Made by a program: the position numbers and the translations under genes. 32,305 nt of DNA from Chthoniobacterales bacterium. GTDB lineage: Bacteria; Verrucomicrobiota; Verrucomicrobiia; Chthoniobacterales; UBA10450. The first letter of the stretch is position 1, and every line of letters begins with the position of its first letter. Under the pieces are notes generated by a model. That model did not search any database and was not told the DNA's origin. It worked only from the letters and a program-made list of their open reading frames with translations. The DNA lies in contig JAICWQ010000013.1 of the NCBI GenBank assembly GCA_025934755.1, positions 1 through 32,305 on the forward strand. Reading direction: 5' to 3'. Positions 24,414-31,916 of the stretch are shown one piece after another.

Positions 24414-24470
24414 TTACAATGGCTTCATTAATCCTGAATACGAAGCCGAAATCAACAGTCGAAGCTGCCG

Positions 24471-25274
24471 ATGATAGCCTTTTCTAAAACTCTAAAAATC
24501 AGCGCGAGCGCCCTTCTTGGGTCGACGCTTTGCGCCCATGCCGCCCAGGCCCCGCAACACATCGACGTCAAGCAGATGTCGAAGCAGGTGGAGAACGTAG
24601 TGGTGCCTCTGCCGAACGAAATCTTTGGCGCGCTGAACAAACTCGGCTCGGTCAACTGGCGGGAATATGTTCGCACCGAGAAAACCAGCAATTTTACCGA
24701 ACGGCCCCGAATCGCCCTGCTGTTGGGAACGGTGATCGCCGATGGTTTTATCGCGGTTCAAGCGGAAGACGCTCCCGCGGTGAAGGAGATTGGCCAGCGG
24801 GTCTTGAATTTGTCCAAAGGCATTGGCGTTGGGAATTCCATAACCCCGCACGCCAAAGCGATCACCGAAGCGGCGGACAAGCGGAAATGGGAAGAGGTTC
24901 GAACGGAACTGGACCGGACCCAAAGCAGTGTCCAGGCGGCAATGAATGAGGTGCACGACGAAAAACTGTCGCAACTGGTGAGCCTTGGCGGTTGGTTGCG
25001 GGGCACGCAGGTGTTGACCTCGGTTGTGACGAAACATTTCTCACCCGACGGTGCCGAGTTACTCCATCAACCTGATTTGCTCGTGCATTTCCAAACCCAG
25101 TTGCAAGGCATGCCGGAATTTAATCTGCCGATCATTCACGATATTCAGACTGCGCTCGGCCAGGTCAAACCGCTGGTAGACGTCGGCGGTTCCACCCATA
25201 TTTCTGCGGAGTCGGTGCGAAAGATTAACGATATCACCACGAAACTCGATAGCGGGATCGTAACGAAGGATTGA
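24471..25274 (+). CDS. Exported protein of unknown function (267 aa)
   Basis: Begins MIAFSKTLKISASALLGSTL with a signal peptide cleaved near HAAQA (about residue 25). The mature part is helical and soluble: PLPNEIFGALNKLGSVNW, RIALLLGTVIADGFIAVQA, then EIGQRVLNLSKGIGVGN, KWEEVRTELDRTQSSVQAAM and LGGWLRGTQVLTSV. There are no cysteines in the mature protein and no enzyme motif that I recognise. The regular helices suggest a periplasmic helical-bundle or TPR-like domain. It has its own upstream region and is followed 10 bases after its stop by a second small secreted protein, so they are probably co-expressed. Confidence 0.75.
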   Translation: MIAFSKTLKISASALLGSTLCAHAAQAPQHIDVKQMSKQVENVVVPLPNEIFGALNKLGSVNWREYVRTEKTSNFTERPRIALLLGTVIADGFIAVQAEDAPAVKEIGQRVLNLSKGIGVGNSITPHAKAITEAADKRKWEEVRTELDRTQSSVQAAMNEVHDEKLSQLVSLGGWLRGTQVLTSVVTKHFSPDGAELLHQPDLLVHFQTQLQGMPEFNLPIIHDIQTALGQVKPLVDVGGSTHISAESVRKINDITTKLDSGIVTKD

Positions 25275-25284
25275 ACGCCCTCCC

Positions 25285-25734
25285 ATGAATCGCTCCATTA
25301 AATTCAGTTTGCGGGCAAGTCTGATCGTTCTCGTTTGTTTGCTTTTGCCGCGCGGGGCCGGTGGCACGGTCGATGACGCCCAATCATTCGCCCTTCAAGC
25401 GGCCGAGCCCTACGTGAAAGAGGGTTTTCAGGTGCGTGAAGATTACTGGGGCGGTGATCTTGGATCGGGCGAAAAGAAAGCCGTGCGCCAGCAGCTATTC
25501 AAGGGCAACGAATACTGGTTTTGGATGGGGACCGAAGTCGAGCGGGCAAAGATATCGGTCCACATTTATGACTCCGAAGGAAAATTGGCCGAGCAACCGG
25601 ACAGTTGGGAAAAAGGCCATTTCGCCGCGGCCCATGTGATCCCCAAAGCCACCAGCAGCTATTTTATCATTGTCGCGGTGGAAGAGTCGTCCGAGGAACG
25701 GACCCATTGGGCGCTGGTTTACGGGTTCCGCTAA
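25285..25734 (+). CDS. Small exported protein of unknown function (149 aa)
   Basis: A signal peptide (MNRSIKFSLRASLIVLVCLL, cleavage near GAGG) precedes a compact domain of about 120 residues: YVKEGFQVREDYWGGDL, QQLFKGNEYWFWMGTEV, KISVHIYDSEGKLAEQ, SSYFIIVAVEESSEERTHWA. The alternation of strands and the HIYDSEGK turn suggest a beta-sandwich fold of the kind found in periplasmic pre-peptidase-like domains. No catalytic residues stand out. It sits directly behind the 267-aa secreted protein. Confidence 0.72.
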   Translation: MNRSIKFSLRASLIVLVCLLLPRGAGGTVDDAQSFALQAAEPYVKEGFQVREDYWGGDLGSGEKKAVRQQLFKGNEYWFWMGTEVERAKISVHIYDSEGKLAEQPDSWEKGHFAAAHVIPKATSSYFIIVAVEESSEERTHWALVYGFR

Positions 25735-25764
25735 TCGCGAGTGATTGTCCATCCTCCAGAATGC

Positions 25765-25782
25765 CTGCGCGCCATGGCGCAG
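25765..25782 (+). terminator. Hairpin between the secreted-protein genes and phoH (possible weak terminator)
   Basis: CTGCGC-GCCATG-GCGCAG, a 6-bp stem with 6-nt loop, followed after 10 bases by TATATTTTTA. The T-run is not directly adjacent, so this may instead be another repeat. Confidence 0.3.
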
Positions 25783-25799
25783 AAGCGTTATATTTTTAA

Positions 25800-26774
25800 A
25801 TGACCGAAACGCGAACGCTGCATTTCGATAACGCCCGCCAGGTGCAATCACTTTACGCGAACGATCTCCAGCTTTTGAAGCGAATGGAGGATTCGCTCGG
25901 GGTCAAAGTCACAACCCGCGAGGGCTGGGTGAAAATCGAAGGCGAACCGGAAAAAATCGATAAGGCCCAGCGCGTGTTCGACCAGTTGGAGGAAGCGCAA
26001 AAGAAGGGTGTGCCGATCCAAAAGCATGAATTCCAATACGCCCTGAATTCGGTGAATGAATCGCGGGCAGATAATCTGACCGACGCCGTCTCGATGAAGA
26101 TTACGACGTCGTCGCGCAAGGCGCCGATCGTCGCCCGCTCGGCCGGTCAAAAAAGTTATCTGGAGGCGATCGAGAAACACGACATTGTTTTTGGAATCGG
26201 CCCGGCGGGAACGGGTAAAACCTATCTTGCCGTTGCCATGGCGGTGTCAGCGTTAAAGAAGGATCAGGTCAGCCGAATCGTTTTGACCCGGCCCGCGGTC
26301 GAGGCCGGCGAAGCGCTCGGGTTTTTGCCAGGTGAACTCGAACAAAAAATCGCGCCTTATTTGCGTCCTCTCTACGACGCGCTCCGCGACATGCTCGAGC
26401 CGGAAGAGATCGAGCGTTCGATTGCGCGGCAGACCATTGAAGTGGCGCCGCTGGCCTACATGCGCGGACGGACTTTAAACAACGCGTTTGTGATTCTGGA
26501 CGAAGCCCAAAACACCACGACCGAGCAGATGTTCATGTTGCTCACCCGGATCGGTCCCAATTCCAAATGCGTGATTACCGGGGACGTGACCCAGATCGAT
26601 CTTCCGCCAAATAAGCGCTCCGGGGTTGTAGAAGCTTTGCAGGCGTTGAAAAACATTCACGGGATCGCAATTGTCTACTTAAATGAGCGCGACGTGGTAC
26701 GTCATGAGCTCGTCCGTTCCATTATCACCGCTTACCAACAACATCGATCGCCTGCGCCGTCATCGCGCAAATAA
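25800..26774 (+). CDS. phoH: PhoH-family ATPase (YbeZ type)
   Basis: A 324-residue PhoH-like protein. The N-terminal 65 residues form a KH-like RNA-binding fold (LGVKVTTREGWVKIEGEP). The ATPase domain has Walker A GPAGTGKT (134-141), ILTRPAVEAGEALGFLPG-type substrate loop (here IVLTRPAVEAGE), the core FVILDEAQNTT, and the arginine-bearing GDVTQIDLP motif. YbeZ partners the endoribonuclease YbeY in rRNA maturation. It ends 3 bases before the PgpH-like gene; phoH-pgpH-ybeY is a common order, but ybeY is not found downstream here. Confidence 0.93.
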   Translation: MTETRTLHFDNARQVQSLYANDLQLLKRMEDSLGVKVTTREGWVKIEGEPEKIDKAQRVFDQLEEAQKKGVPIQKHEFQYALNSVNESRADNLTDAVSMKITTSSRKAPIVARSAGQKSYLEAIEKHDIVFGIGPAGTGKTYLAVAMAVSALKKDQVSRIVLTRPAVEAGEALGFLPGELEQKIAPYLRPLYDALRDMLEPEEIERSIARQTIEVAPLAYMRGRTLNNAFVILDEAQNTTTEQMFMLLTRIGPNSKCVITGDVTQIDLPPNKRSGVVEALQALKNIHGIAIVYLNERDVVRHELVRSIITAYQQHRSPAPSSRK

Positions 26775-26777
26775 ATC

Positions 26778-28421
26778 ATGTTTGATTTCATAAGACGCCG
26801 ACGGCTGTTGAAACGCGGGCTCGCTTCGAAGAAGCAACGCCGCCGCCGCACCCGCAACGAATTGCTGCAGAGCCTGGAAGTGGCGAAGTCGGTCAAAGTC
26901 GTCATTCTCGCCGCTTTCGTCGCCGGGTTGGCATTCCTGATCTTTGGCGGGCAGCAGCCCGAGCCGACAAAAAGCTTTATCATCGCGCTCCTGTTTTTCG
27001 CCACCGCGGTCGCGGCGTTATGGATTAATCATCCGGCCACCTTTATCCAAAACTCGCGGGTGTTCCTGATTTTCGGCACCATCTTCATACAGCTCGCGGC
27101 GATCAAGCTGGTCCTGATGCTGTGCAGCGAGCACGCATTCAAATTTCTCACGCCCGAAATGGGATGGTTGCTCGCGCCTTACGCCTTCGCGCCGCTCGTG
27201 CTCAGCGTTTTGCTCGGGCGCAATCACGGACTTTACGCGGCCTTCTTTGTCAGTTTTTGGAGCAGTGTTCTCTTTGTAAAAATCGATGCGCCGCTTTTGG
27301 TCATCAGTCTGATCGGCGGATTCACCGCGGTGTATCTCACCCTGCAGGTGCGGCGTCGCGGGAAGCTTATTCGAGCCGGTCTCGGTGTCGGCGTCGGGAT
27401 TTGGCTTTCGTCACTCTGCTTTGGACTGATCACCATCAACCTCTTTCCGCCGACCGACAACGATTGGGGAATGATCGGAATCCAAAGCGCCCTCGCCCTC
27501 GGCAATGGAATCGTCACGGCAATGATCGTCGGCGGCGCGTTACCGCTCCTCGAACATCTCTTCCAGGTGACGACAGACATTTCGTGGCTCGAATTGTCCG
27601 ACCTCAACCATCCGTTATTGCGGCGAATGACAATTGAAGCGCCCGGCACGTATCACCACAGTTTGGTGGTCGCGAATCTGGCCGAAGCCGCCGCCGAAGC
27701 GATTGGGGCCAACGCGACGATGTGCCGCGTCTGTGCCTATTTCCACGACGTCGGCAAGTTGGTGAAGCCGCAATACTTCACCGAGAACATGAGCTTCGAG
27801 CGCAATCCCCACGACGATCTCGCGCCGAGCATGAGCGCGCTCATCATTATCGCGCACGTGAAAGAAGGCGTCGATCTTTCGCTCAAACACAAATTAAATC
27901 AGCGCATCGTCGATATCATCCAGGAGCATCACGGCACCTCACTCGTTTATTATTTCTATCAACGCGCCCTTCAGCAGCAGGAGGACGCCCGGGCCGGCGG
28001 CAAGATCATGAACATCCGCGAGGAAGACATTCCAGAGGTCCAGGAGGAAAGCTTCCGTTACCCCGGACCGAAACCGCAAACCAAAGAAAGCGCGATCGTC
28101 AGTTTGGCCGATATCGTCGAGAGCGCGTCGCGGAGTTTGGAAAAACCGACGCCGCAAAAAGTTGAGCAGCTCGTGAACGAACTGATCGAAGAACGGATCG
28201 CCGACGGTCAGTTGGACGAATGCGATCTCACTCTCGGGAACTTGCGCGTCATTGCCGAGCGGTTCCGCTTCACTCTGATGACCATGCTGCACACTCGCAT
28301 CGCATATCCGAAGGGCGAATCACGATTCACGCCGACGGAAGACGACACCGTGCGGATGCGACCGGATGTCATGGCATCGCTGCGCAAGCCGGAATCGGCG
28401 CCGCCGGTGTCGGCGGCCTGA
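26778..28421 (+). CDS. pgpH: Membrane HD-domain phosphodiesterase (7TM-HD, PgpH/YqfF-like)
   Basis: A 547-residue protein. A basic N-terminus (RRRRTR) precedes membrane segments at about 41-57, 65-83, 94-115, 130-147, 152-167, 172-190 and 200-222, then a cytoplasmic HDIG domain: TYHHSLVVANLAEAAAEAIG (His293/294), YFHDVGKLVKP (His323, Asp324), with later His residues in IIIAHVKEG and IIQEHHGTSL. PgpH enzymes hydrolyse cyclic di-AMP to pApA. The extracellular 7TMR-HDED sensor domain between the first two helices is missing: only about seven residues separate them. The gene follows phoH by 3 bases. Confidence 0.9.
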   Translation: MFDFIRRRRLLKRGLASKKQRRRRTRNELLQSLEVAKSVKVVILAAFVAGLAFLIFGGQQPEPTKSFIIALLFFATAVAALWINHPATFIQNSRVFLIFGTIFIQLAAIKLVLMLCSEHAFKFLTPEMGWLLAPYAFAPLVLSVLLGRNHGLYAAFFVSFWSSVLFVKIDAPLLVISLIGGFTAVYLTLQVRRRGKLIRAGLGVGVGIWLSSLCFGLITINLFPPTDNDWGMIGIQSALALGNGIVTAMIVGGALPLLEHLFQVTTDISWLELSDLNHPLLRRMTIEAPGTYHHSLVVANLAEAAAEAIGANATMCRVCAYFHDVGKLVKPQYFTENMSFERNPHDDLAPSMSALIIIAHVKEGVDLSLKHKLNQRIVDIIQEHHGTSLVYYFYQRALQQQEDARAGGKIMNIREEDIPEVQEESFRYPGPKPQTKESAIVSLADIVESASRSLEKPTPQKVEQLVNELIEERIADGQLDECDLTLGNLRVIAERFRFTLMTMLHTRIAYPKGESRFTPTEDDTVRMRPDVMASLRKPESAPPVSAA

Positions 28422-28427
28422 AGCCGC

Positions 28428-28551
28428 AAAATCCAAAATCCGAAATCCGAAACAATCTCGAGTGTTCGAAGTCGATGCGGATCTGGAATTTCGGATTTGA
28501 TTGATTCGGGCTTGTTTCGCGATTCGATATTCGGATTTCGAATTTGAAATT
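28428..28551. repeat. Inverted pair of AT-rich heptamer arrays without an internal gene
   Basis: The left array reads AAAATCC, AAAATCC, GAAATCC, GAAACAA, TCTCGAG (28428-28462). The right array (28485-28551), read on the other strand, gives AATTCGA, AATCCGA, ATATCGA, ATCGCGA, AACAAGC, CCGAATC. These match the arms of the cassette at 11848-12327, but only about 20 bases lie between them. It follows the pgpH stop by 6 bases. Confidence 0.75.
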
Positions 28552-28553
28552 GC

Positions 28554-28607
28554 AGGGCAGGCGCATCGCCTGCGATTTTAATGGACGGCAACCGATGCGC
28601 TTGCCCT
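28554..28607. repeat. BIME-like palindrome ahead of the nucleoside phosphorylase gene
   Basis: Outer arms AGGGCAGGCGCATCG (28554-28568) and CGATGCGCTTGCCCT (28593-28607) are inverted with 14 of 15 matching. An internal hairpin CAGGCG-CAT-CGCCTG lies at the left. It ends 13 bases before the start codon and may influence initiation. Confidence 0.75.
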
Positions 28608-28620
28608 ACAATTGGCCAGA

Positions 28621-29466
28621 ATGGCAAAAGGACTCGAACGCCTCCGTGACCACCAGGCCGACACCGCCATCATTCTCGGCTCCGGTCTCAGTTCGCTCGT
28701 TGGCGATCCAAACAAAAACCGGGTCATTCCGTATTCCGGGTTCTCGGAAATTCCCGAGCCGGCCGTTTCCGGCCACGTCGGCCAATTCGTTCTTGGTGAA
28801 ATCGAAAAGACGAAAATCATTTTCGCGCAAGGCCGGGTTCATCTCTACGAAGGGCACTCGGCACGGGACGTCACTTCGATCGTTCGCGTCCTGGCCGAAG
28901 CTAGAATTAAGACACTCATCGTCACCAACGCCGCCGGCGCCCTTAATCCCAAATTCAAGCCGGGCGATTGGATGATGATCACCGATCACATCAATCTCAC
29001 TGGCACAAGTCCACTGGCAGGGTTGGCCCGCTGCGCCGGCCGTCGGACATCGCCGCGCGATGTCCCTGCCTTTGTCGACATGAGCGAACCTTATTCGCGA
29101 CAACTTCAGGAAAAATTCCGCGCCGCCGCAAAGAAGCTTGCCGGGCGTAGCTCAAGCGAAGGCGGGATCGATCTTGTCCTGCACGAAGGCGTTTACGCGG
29201 GCAATTTTGGTCCGCAATATGAAACGCCGGCCGAAGTTGGGATGTTACAAAAGCTCGGCGCCGACGCCGTTGGCATGTCGACCGTTCTCGAAGTGATTCA
29301 GGCCCGGGCGCTCGGTCTCGAAGTTGCGGGATTCTCCTGCCTAACGAATCTTGGCGCCGGCCTCTCCCAAGAAAAGCTCAGTCATCATGAAGTTTTGGAA
29401 GTTGGAAAAAAAGCAGCTGCCGATTTTGCAAAGTTGCTGAGCTATGTGATGTCGGCCGCACTCTGA
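28621..29466 (+). CDS. punA: Purine nucleoside phosphorylase with an in-frame palindrome
   Basis: A 281-residue trimeric-type phosphorylase that splits guanosine and inosine with phosphate. GSGLSSLV is the phosphate loop; FAQGRVHLYEGHS, VTNAAGALNPKFKPGDWMMITDHIN, the base-binding EGVYAGNFGPQYETPAEVGML and VGMSTVLEVIQARALG are all present. Between NLTGTSPL and FVDMSEPYS, where homologues carry a short GPN-type loop, this protein reads AGLARCAGRRTSPRDVPA. That stretch is encoded by a 55-bp palindrome (29016-29070). The loop is near the active site in the family, so substrate handling could be altered. I start at ATG 28621. The gene follows pgpH after about 200 bases of repeats. Confidence 0.93.
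   Translation: MAKGLERLRDHQADTAIILGSGLSSLVGDPNKNRVIPYSGFSEIPEPAVSGHVGQFVLGEIEKTKIIFAQGRVHLYEGHSARDVTSIVRVLAEARIKTLIVTNAAGALNPKFKPGDWMMITDHINLTGTSPLAGLARCAGRRTSPRDVPAFVDMSEPYSRQLQEKFRAAAKKLAGRSSSEGGIDLVLHEGVYAGNFGPQYETPAEVGMLQKLGADAVGMSTVLEVIQARALGLEVAGFSCLTNLGAGLSQEKLSHHEVLEVGKKAAADFAKLLSYVMSAAL
29016..29070. repeat. In-frame palindromic element of a second family inside punA
   Basis: Ends are inverted GGCAGGG and CCCTGCC. Internally GGACATCG-CCGCG-CGATGTCC is a perfect 8-bp hairpin, and GCGCCGGCCG is near-palindromic. It is unrelated in sequence to the GTGGCATCGG family. Confidence 0.75.
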
Positions 29467-29564
29467 TTCCCAGGGAACGCATGCCGCGCCGATGCTGGCG
29501 GTGGCGGCCGGCCAGCGCGAACTTGAAAAGCATTTCGGCGAGGGCTCCGAAATGAATACTTGAA

Positions 29565-30137
29565 TTAGATTTCCGGCGGGCGCGCGCGCGGTTCGCGGAA
29601 TTTGGTGATGGCGGTGCTGGGTTGAGTGACGAACGGGCCGCCTTCGAGCGGCGCGGACTTGGTGAAAGCGACGTCGGGCATTTCGCTGGGCAGACCTTCC
29701 AACGGAAATTCCTTCCGCAAGGGAAAGAACGGATAGCCGTCCCACATCAGAATCCGGCGGAGATCGGGATGGCCTTTGAATTTGATTCCCATCATGTCGT
29801 AAATCTCGCGCTCGTGCCAATTCGCCGTCGGCCAGATATCGGAAATCGTGTCGACTTGTTCTTCCTCGCCGGCTTTTAACTTCACTCGGAGGTGCACCGC
29901 CAGGGTCATCGAATAAAGTTCGTAAACGATTTCGAACCTTGGCTCTGCGCCTGCGTTGTCAACGCTGGTGATATCGAGCAAATAGTCGAACGAGAGGTCT
30001 TCGCGGCAAAGCTTGGCGATTTCGCGCAGGTCGCTCGGGGCAATGGTGTAAGTCGTTTCGCCGCGAAATTCTGTCTTCGTCTGAAGCTTTGGCCCGAGCA
30101 GTTTGCCTATTGAATCGAGCAGCTCTTTACCAGTCAT
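29565..30137 (-). CDS. nuoC: NADH-quinone oxidoreductase subunit C
   Basis: A 190-residue 30-kDa subunit of complex I. The family core is clear: LSFDYLLDITSVDN, FEIVYELYSMTLAVHLRVK, then WPTANWHEREIYDMMGIKFKGHPDLRRILMWDGYPFFPLRKEFPL, of which ANWHEREIYDMMGI is the signature. It sits in the peripheral arm between NuoB and NuoD. The proline- and arginine-rich tail (REPRARPPEI) is of no known role. It is not fused to NuoD. nuoB lies 170 bases upstream on the same strand; no nuoD follows, since the next gene on that side is punA on the opposite strand. Confidence 0.95.
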   Translation of the reverse strand: MTGKELLDSIGKLLGPKLQTKTEFRGETTYTIAPSDLREIAKLCREDLSFDYLLDITSVDNAGAEPRFEIVYELYSMTLAVHLRVKLKAGEEEQVDTISDIWPTANWHEREIYDMMGIKFKGHPDLRRILMWDGYPFFPLRKEFPLEGLPSEMPDVAFTKSAPLEGGPFVTQPSTAITKFREPRARPPEI

Positions 30138-30146
30138 CGAGCGAAA

Positions 30147-30174
30147 GGATGAAGGTTGAGGGATGAAGGATGAA
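30147..30174. repeat. Heptamer array, 4 units (GGATGAA type), in the nuoB-nuoC spacer
   Basis: GGATGAA, GGTTGAG, GGATGAA, GGATGAA lie just upstream of the nuoC start. The rest of the 170-base spacer (to 30306) has no gene; it holds short palindromic pieces such as GGGAGGTCCCTC and GTCCGTTCGGGATGAC. Confidence 0.65.
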
Positions 30175-30306
30175 AGAAAAACAACAGCGCGGTCACTCCG
30201 GGCGGAGCGAGGAACCCCGCAGTTGAAGTGAGCGTCACACTTAATAGATTGTCTGATCCAGGACTTTTTGGGAGGTCCCTCACGTCCGTTCGGGATGACA
30301 GAAGTT

Positions 30307-30843
30307 TCATGCGACCGCGCCTGTTAACTTCTTGGTCCACTCCGGTTTCTGGGCAGCGAACGATTTCTCGCCGGAAATCTTTTCCTGGAGTTTCATCAAC
30401 CCGGCAAGCAGCGCTTCCGGGCGCGGCGGACAGCCGGAAATGTAGATGTCCACCGGCAGAAGTTGATCGATTCCCTGAAGCACAGCATAGGAGCGATACA
30501 TGCCGCCGGTAGAGGCGCAGGCGCCCATGGCGATGACCCACTTCGGATCGGGCATCTGTTCGTAAATCCGTTTCACCGCGAGGGCCATTTTGTAGGTGAC
30601 GGTGCCGGCGACAATCATGACATCGCATTGCCGCGGCGAAAATCGCATCACTTCGGCTCCGAACCGGGCGATGTCGAACCTTGATGCGGCCGTTGCCATC
30701 AGTTCGATCGCACAGCAGGCCAGACCCATTGGCATCGGCCAAAGGGAGTTTTTGCGGATCCAATTGAAGGCAGCGTCGATGCGGGTGAAGATGATGTTGC
30801 CCTCGATTTTGGAATCGTAAGCCGTTGAATGACTTTGCGGCAT
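30307..30843 (-). CDS. nuoB: NADH-quinone oxidoreductase subunit B
   Basis: A 178-residue complex I subunit carrying the terminal 4Fe-4S cluster N2. All four ligands are present: Cys43 and Cys44 (LACCAIE), Cys109 (MGACAS), Cys138 (SGCPPRPE). [20 protein letters not shown] is the conserved loop that faces the quinone site. There is no nuoA upstream: that side holds a repeat and the divergent cysD. With nuoC it forms an isolated pair, so the remaining complex I genes must be elsewhere. Confidence 0.96.
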   Translation of the reverse strand: MPQSHSTAYDSKIEGNIIFTRIDAAFNWIRKNSLWPMPMGLACCAIELMATAASRFDIARFGAEVMRFSPRQCDVMIVAGTVTYKMALAVKRIYEQMPDPKWVIAMGACASTGGMYRSYAVLQGIDQLLPVDIYISGCPPRPEALLAGLMKLQEKISGEKSFAAQKPEWTKKLTGAVA

Positions 30844-30887
30844 ACCGAAACATTAACGTTCAGGATTCCGCGCGCAAGATCGACATC

Positions 30888-31000
30888 TTACTAACACCTG
30901 GCTTCAGCCAGGATTTGCGGCTCGCATCAGACCGAAAGGCGTTTAAACGGCTTGTGATTTCTTGCGAGGTCCCGCCGGTCTGAAGAGAGGTGTTAATGAG
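30888..31000. repeat. Intergenic repeat of the TTAACACC...GGTGTTAATGAG family, copy 3
   Basis: About 113 bases in the divergent nuoB/cysD region. The left end TACTAACACCTGGCTTCAGC and right end GGTCTGAAGAGAGGTGTTAA are inverted, and the centre GGCGTTTAAACGG matches the core of copy 1. It ends with the same TTAATGAG as copy 1. Confidence 0.75.
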
Positions 31001-31060
31001 AGTTCTGGCCCATCCATTGACCTCAATCGCCCGCTCGGTGATTGTCATGGCTCGTGTGGC

Positions 31061-31081
31061 GGGCGGTTCGGTGAACCGCCC
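31061..31081. repeat. GGGCGGTTC-GGT-GAACCGCCC hairpin upstream of cysD
   Basis: A perfect 9-bp stem with a 3-nt loop, 16 bases before the cysD start codon. The size and loop resemble REP hairpins; a role in cysD translation is possible. Confidence 0.7.
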
Positions 31082-31097
31082 CTACCTGAGAGAATCG

Positions 31098-31916
31098 ATG
31101 AACAAACCGACCCGCACTCATTTGGACGCGCTCGAAAACCAGAGCATCTTTATTTTTCGCGAGGCCTATCACGCGTTCAAAAACGTCTGCATGCCCTGGT
31201 CGATGGGAAAAGACTCGAACGTCCTGGTCTGGCTGGCGCGAAAAGCTTTCTTCGGACGGGTGCCATTCCCAGTTCTGCATATCGACACCACCTACGAATT
31301 TCCGGAAATGATCGAGTTCCGCGAGTGGGCGAAAACGCATCACAGTTTGAATCTGATTGTGAAGATCAACACTGAAGCCCGCGGGCGCGGAGTCGGCTAC
31401 GAGACGCACGATCCGGTGACCGTGACGCACGAACTAAAAACCGTCGCCCTCCAACAAGTGCTGGCCGAGCACAAATTCGACGCGTTGATTACCGGGATTC
31501 GCCGCGACGAAGATCCGACCCGGGCAAAGGAGCGATATTTCTCGCCGCGCAACGCTCAGTTCGAATGGGACTACAAAGATCAGCCGCCGGAGTTTTGGGG
31601 ACAATTCGCGACCAGCGCGGCCAAAGGCGAACACGTGCGCGTTCAACCGTTGCTCGATTGGACCGAAGTGGACGTGTGGCGATATATCCAGCGCGAGAAA
31701 ATTCCGATCCCCCGGATGTATTACGCGCGAAACGGTAAGCGGTTTCGTTCGTTAGGCTGCAGCCCGATCACCCATCCGATCGAAAGCAATGCCTCGAACA
31801 TCGAGGAAATCATTGCCGAGTTGGAATCGACAAAGGTTGGAGAACGGGCCGGCCGGGCCCAGGACCATTACGAGCGCAATGCGATGCAGAAGCTGCGGGC
31901 GCGCGGATTTATGTAA
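31098..31916 (+). CDS. cysD: Sulfate adenylyltransferase subunit 2
   Basis: A 272-residue ATP-sulfurylase small subunit, forming APS from sulfate and ATP together with CysN. The PP-loop is [57 protein letters not shown] and [16 protein letters not shown] are the conserved regions; it ends KLRARGFM as usual. I start at ATG 31098 ([23 protein letters not shown]), the conserved N-terminus; in-frame starts further upstream lie in repeat DNA. The stop is followed directly by the cysN ATG with no gap. Confidence 0.96.
   Translation: MNKPTRTHLDALENQSIFIFREAYHAFKNVCMPWSMGKDSNVLVWLARKAFFGRVPFPVLHIDTTYEFPEMIEFREWAKTHHSLNLIVKINTEARGRGVGYETHDPVTVTHELKTVALQQVLAEHKFDALITGIRRDEDPTRAKERYFSPRNAQFEWDYKDQPPEFWGQFATSAAKGEHVRVQPLLDWTEVDVWRYIQREKIPIPRMYYARNGKRFRSLGCSPITHPIESNASNIEEIIAELESTKVGERAGRAQDHYERNAMQKLRARGFM

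Noticed and set aside
24320-24470. tRNA or small RNA gene in the hldA divergent region
   Set aside because: Apart from one 18-bp palindrome no cloverleaf or terminator-like structure could be made out.
29467-29564. Short frame after punA ending GQRELEKHFGEGSEMNT
   Set aside because: It could be a relic of a lost gene tail, but it has fewer than 35 codons, no clear start site and no recognised family.
30990-31097. N-terminal extension of cysD from the GTG at 30990
   Set aside because: The 36 extra codons are encoded by the intergenic repeat and a hairpin; CysD homology begins at the ATG at 31098.
30844-31097. Sulfur-responsive riboswitch upstream of cysD
   Set aside because: The leader is explained by the repeat and a REP-like hairpin; no SAM-type core motif was recognised.
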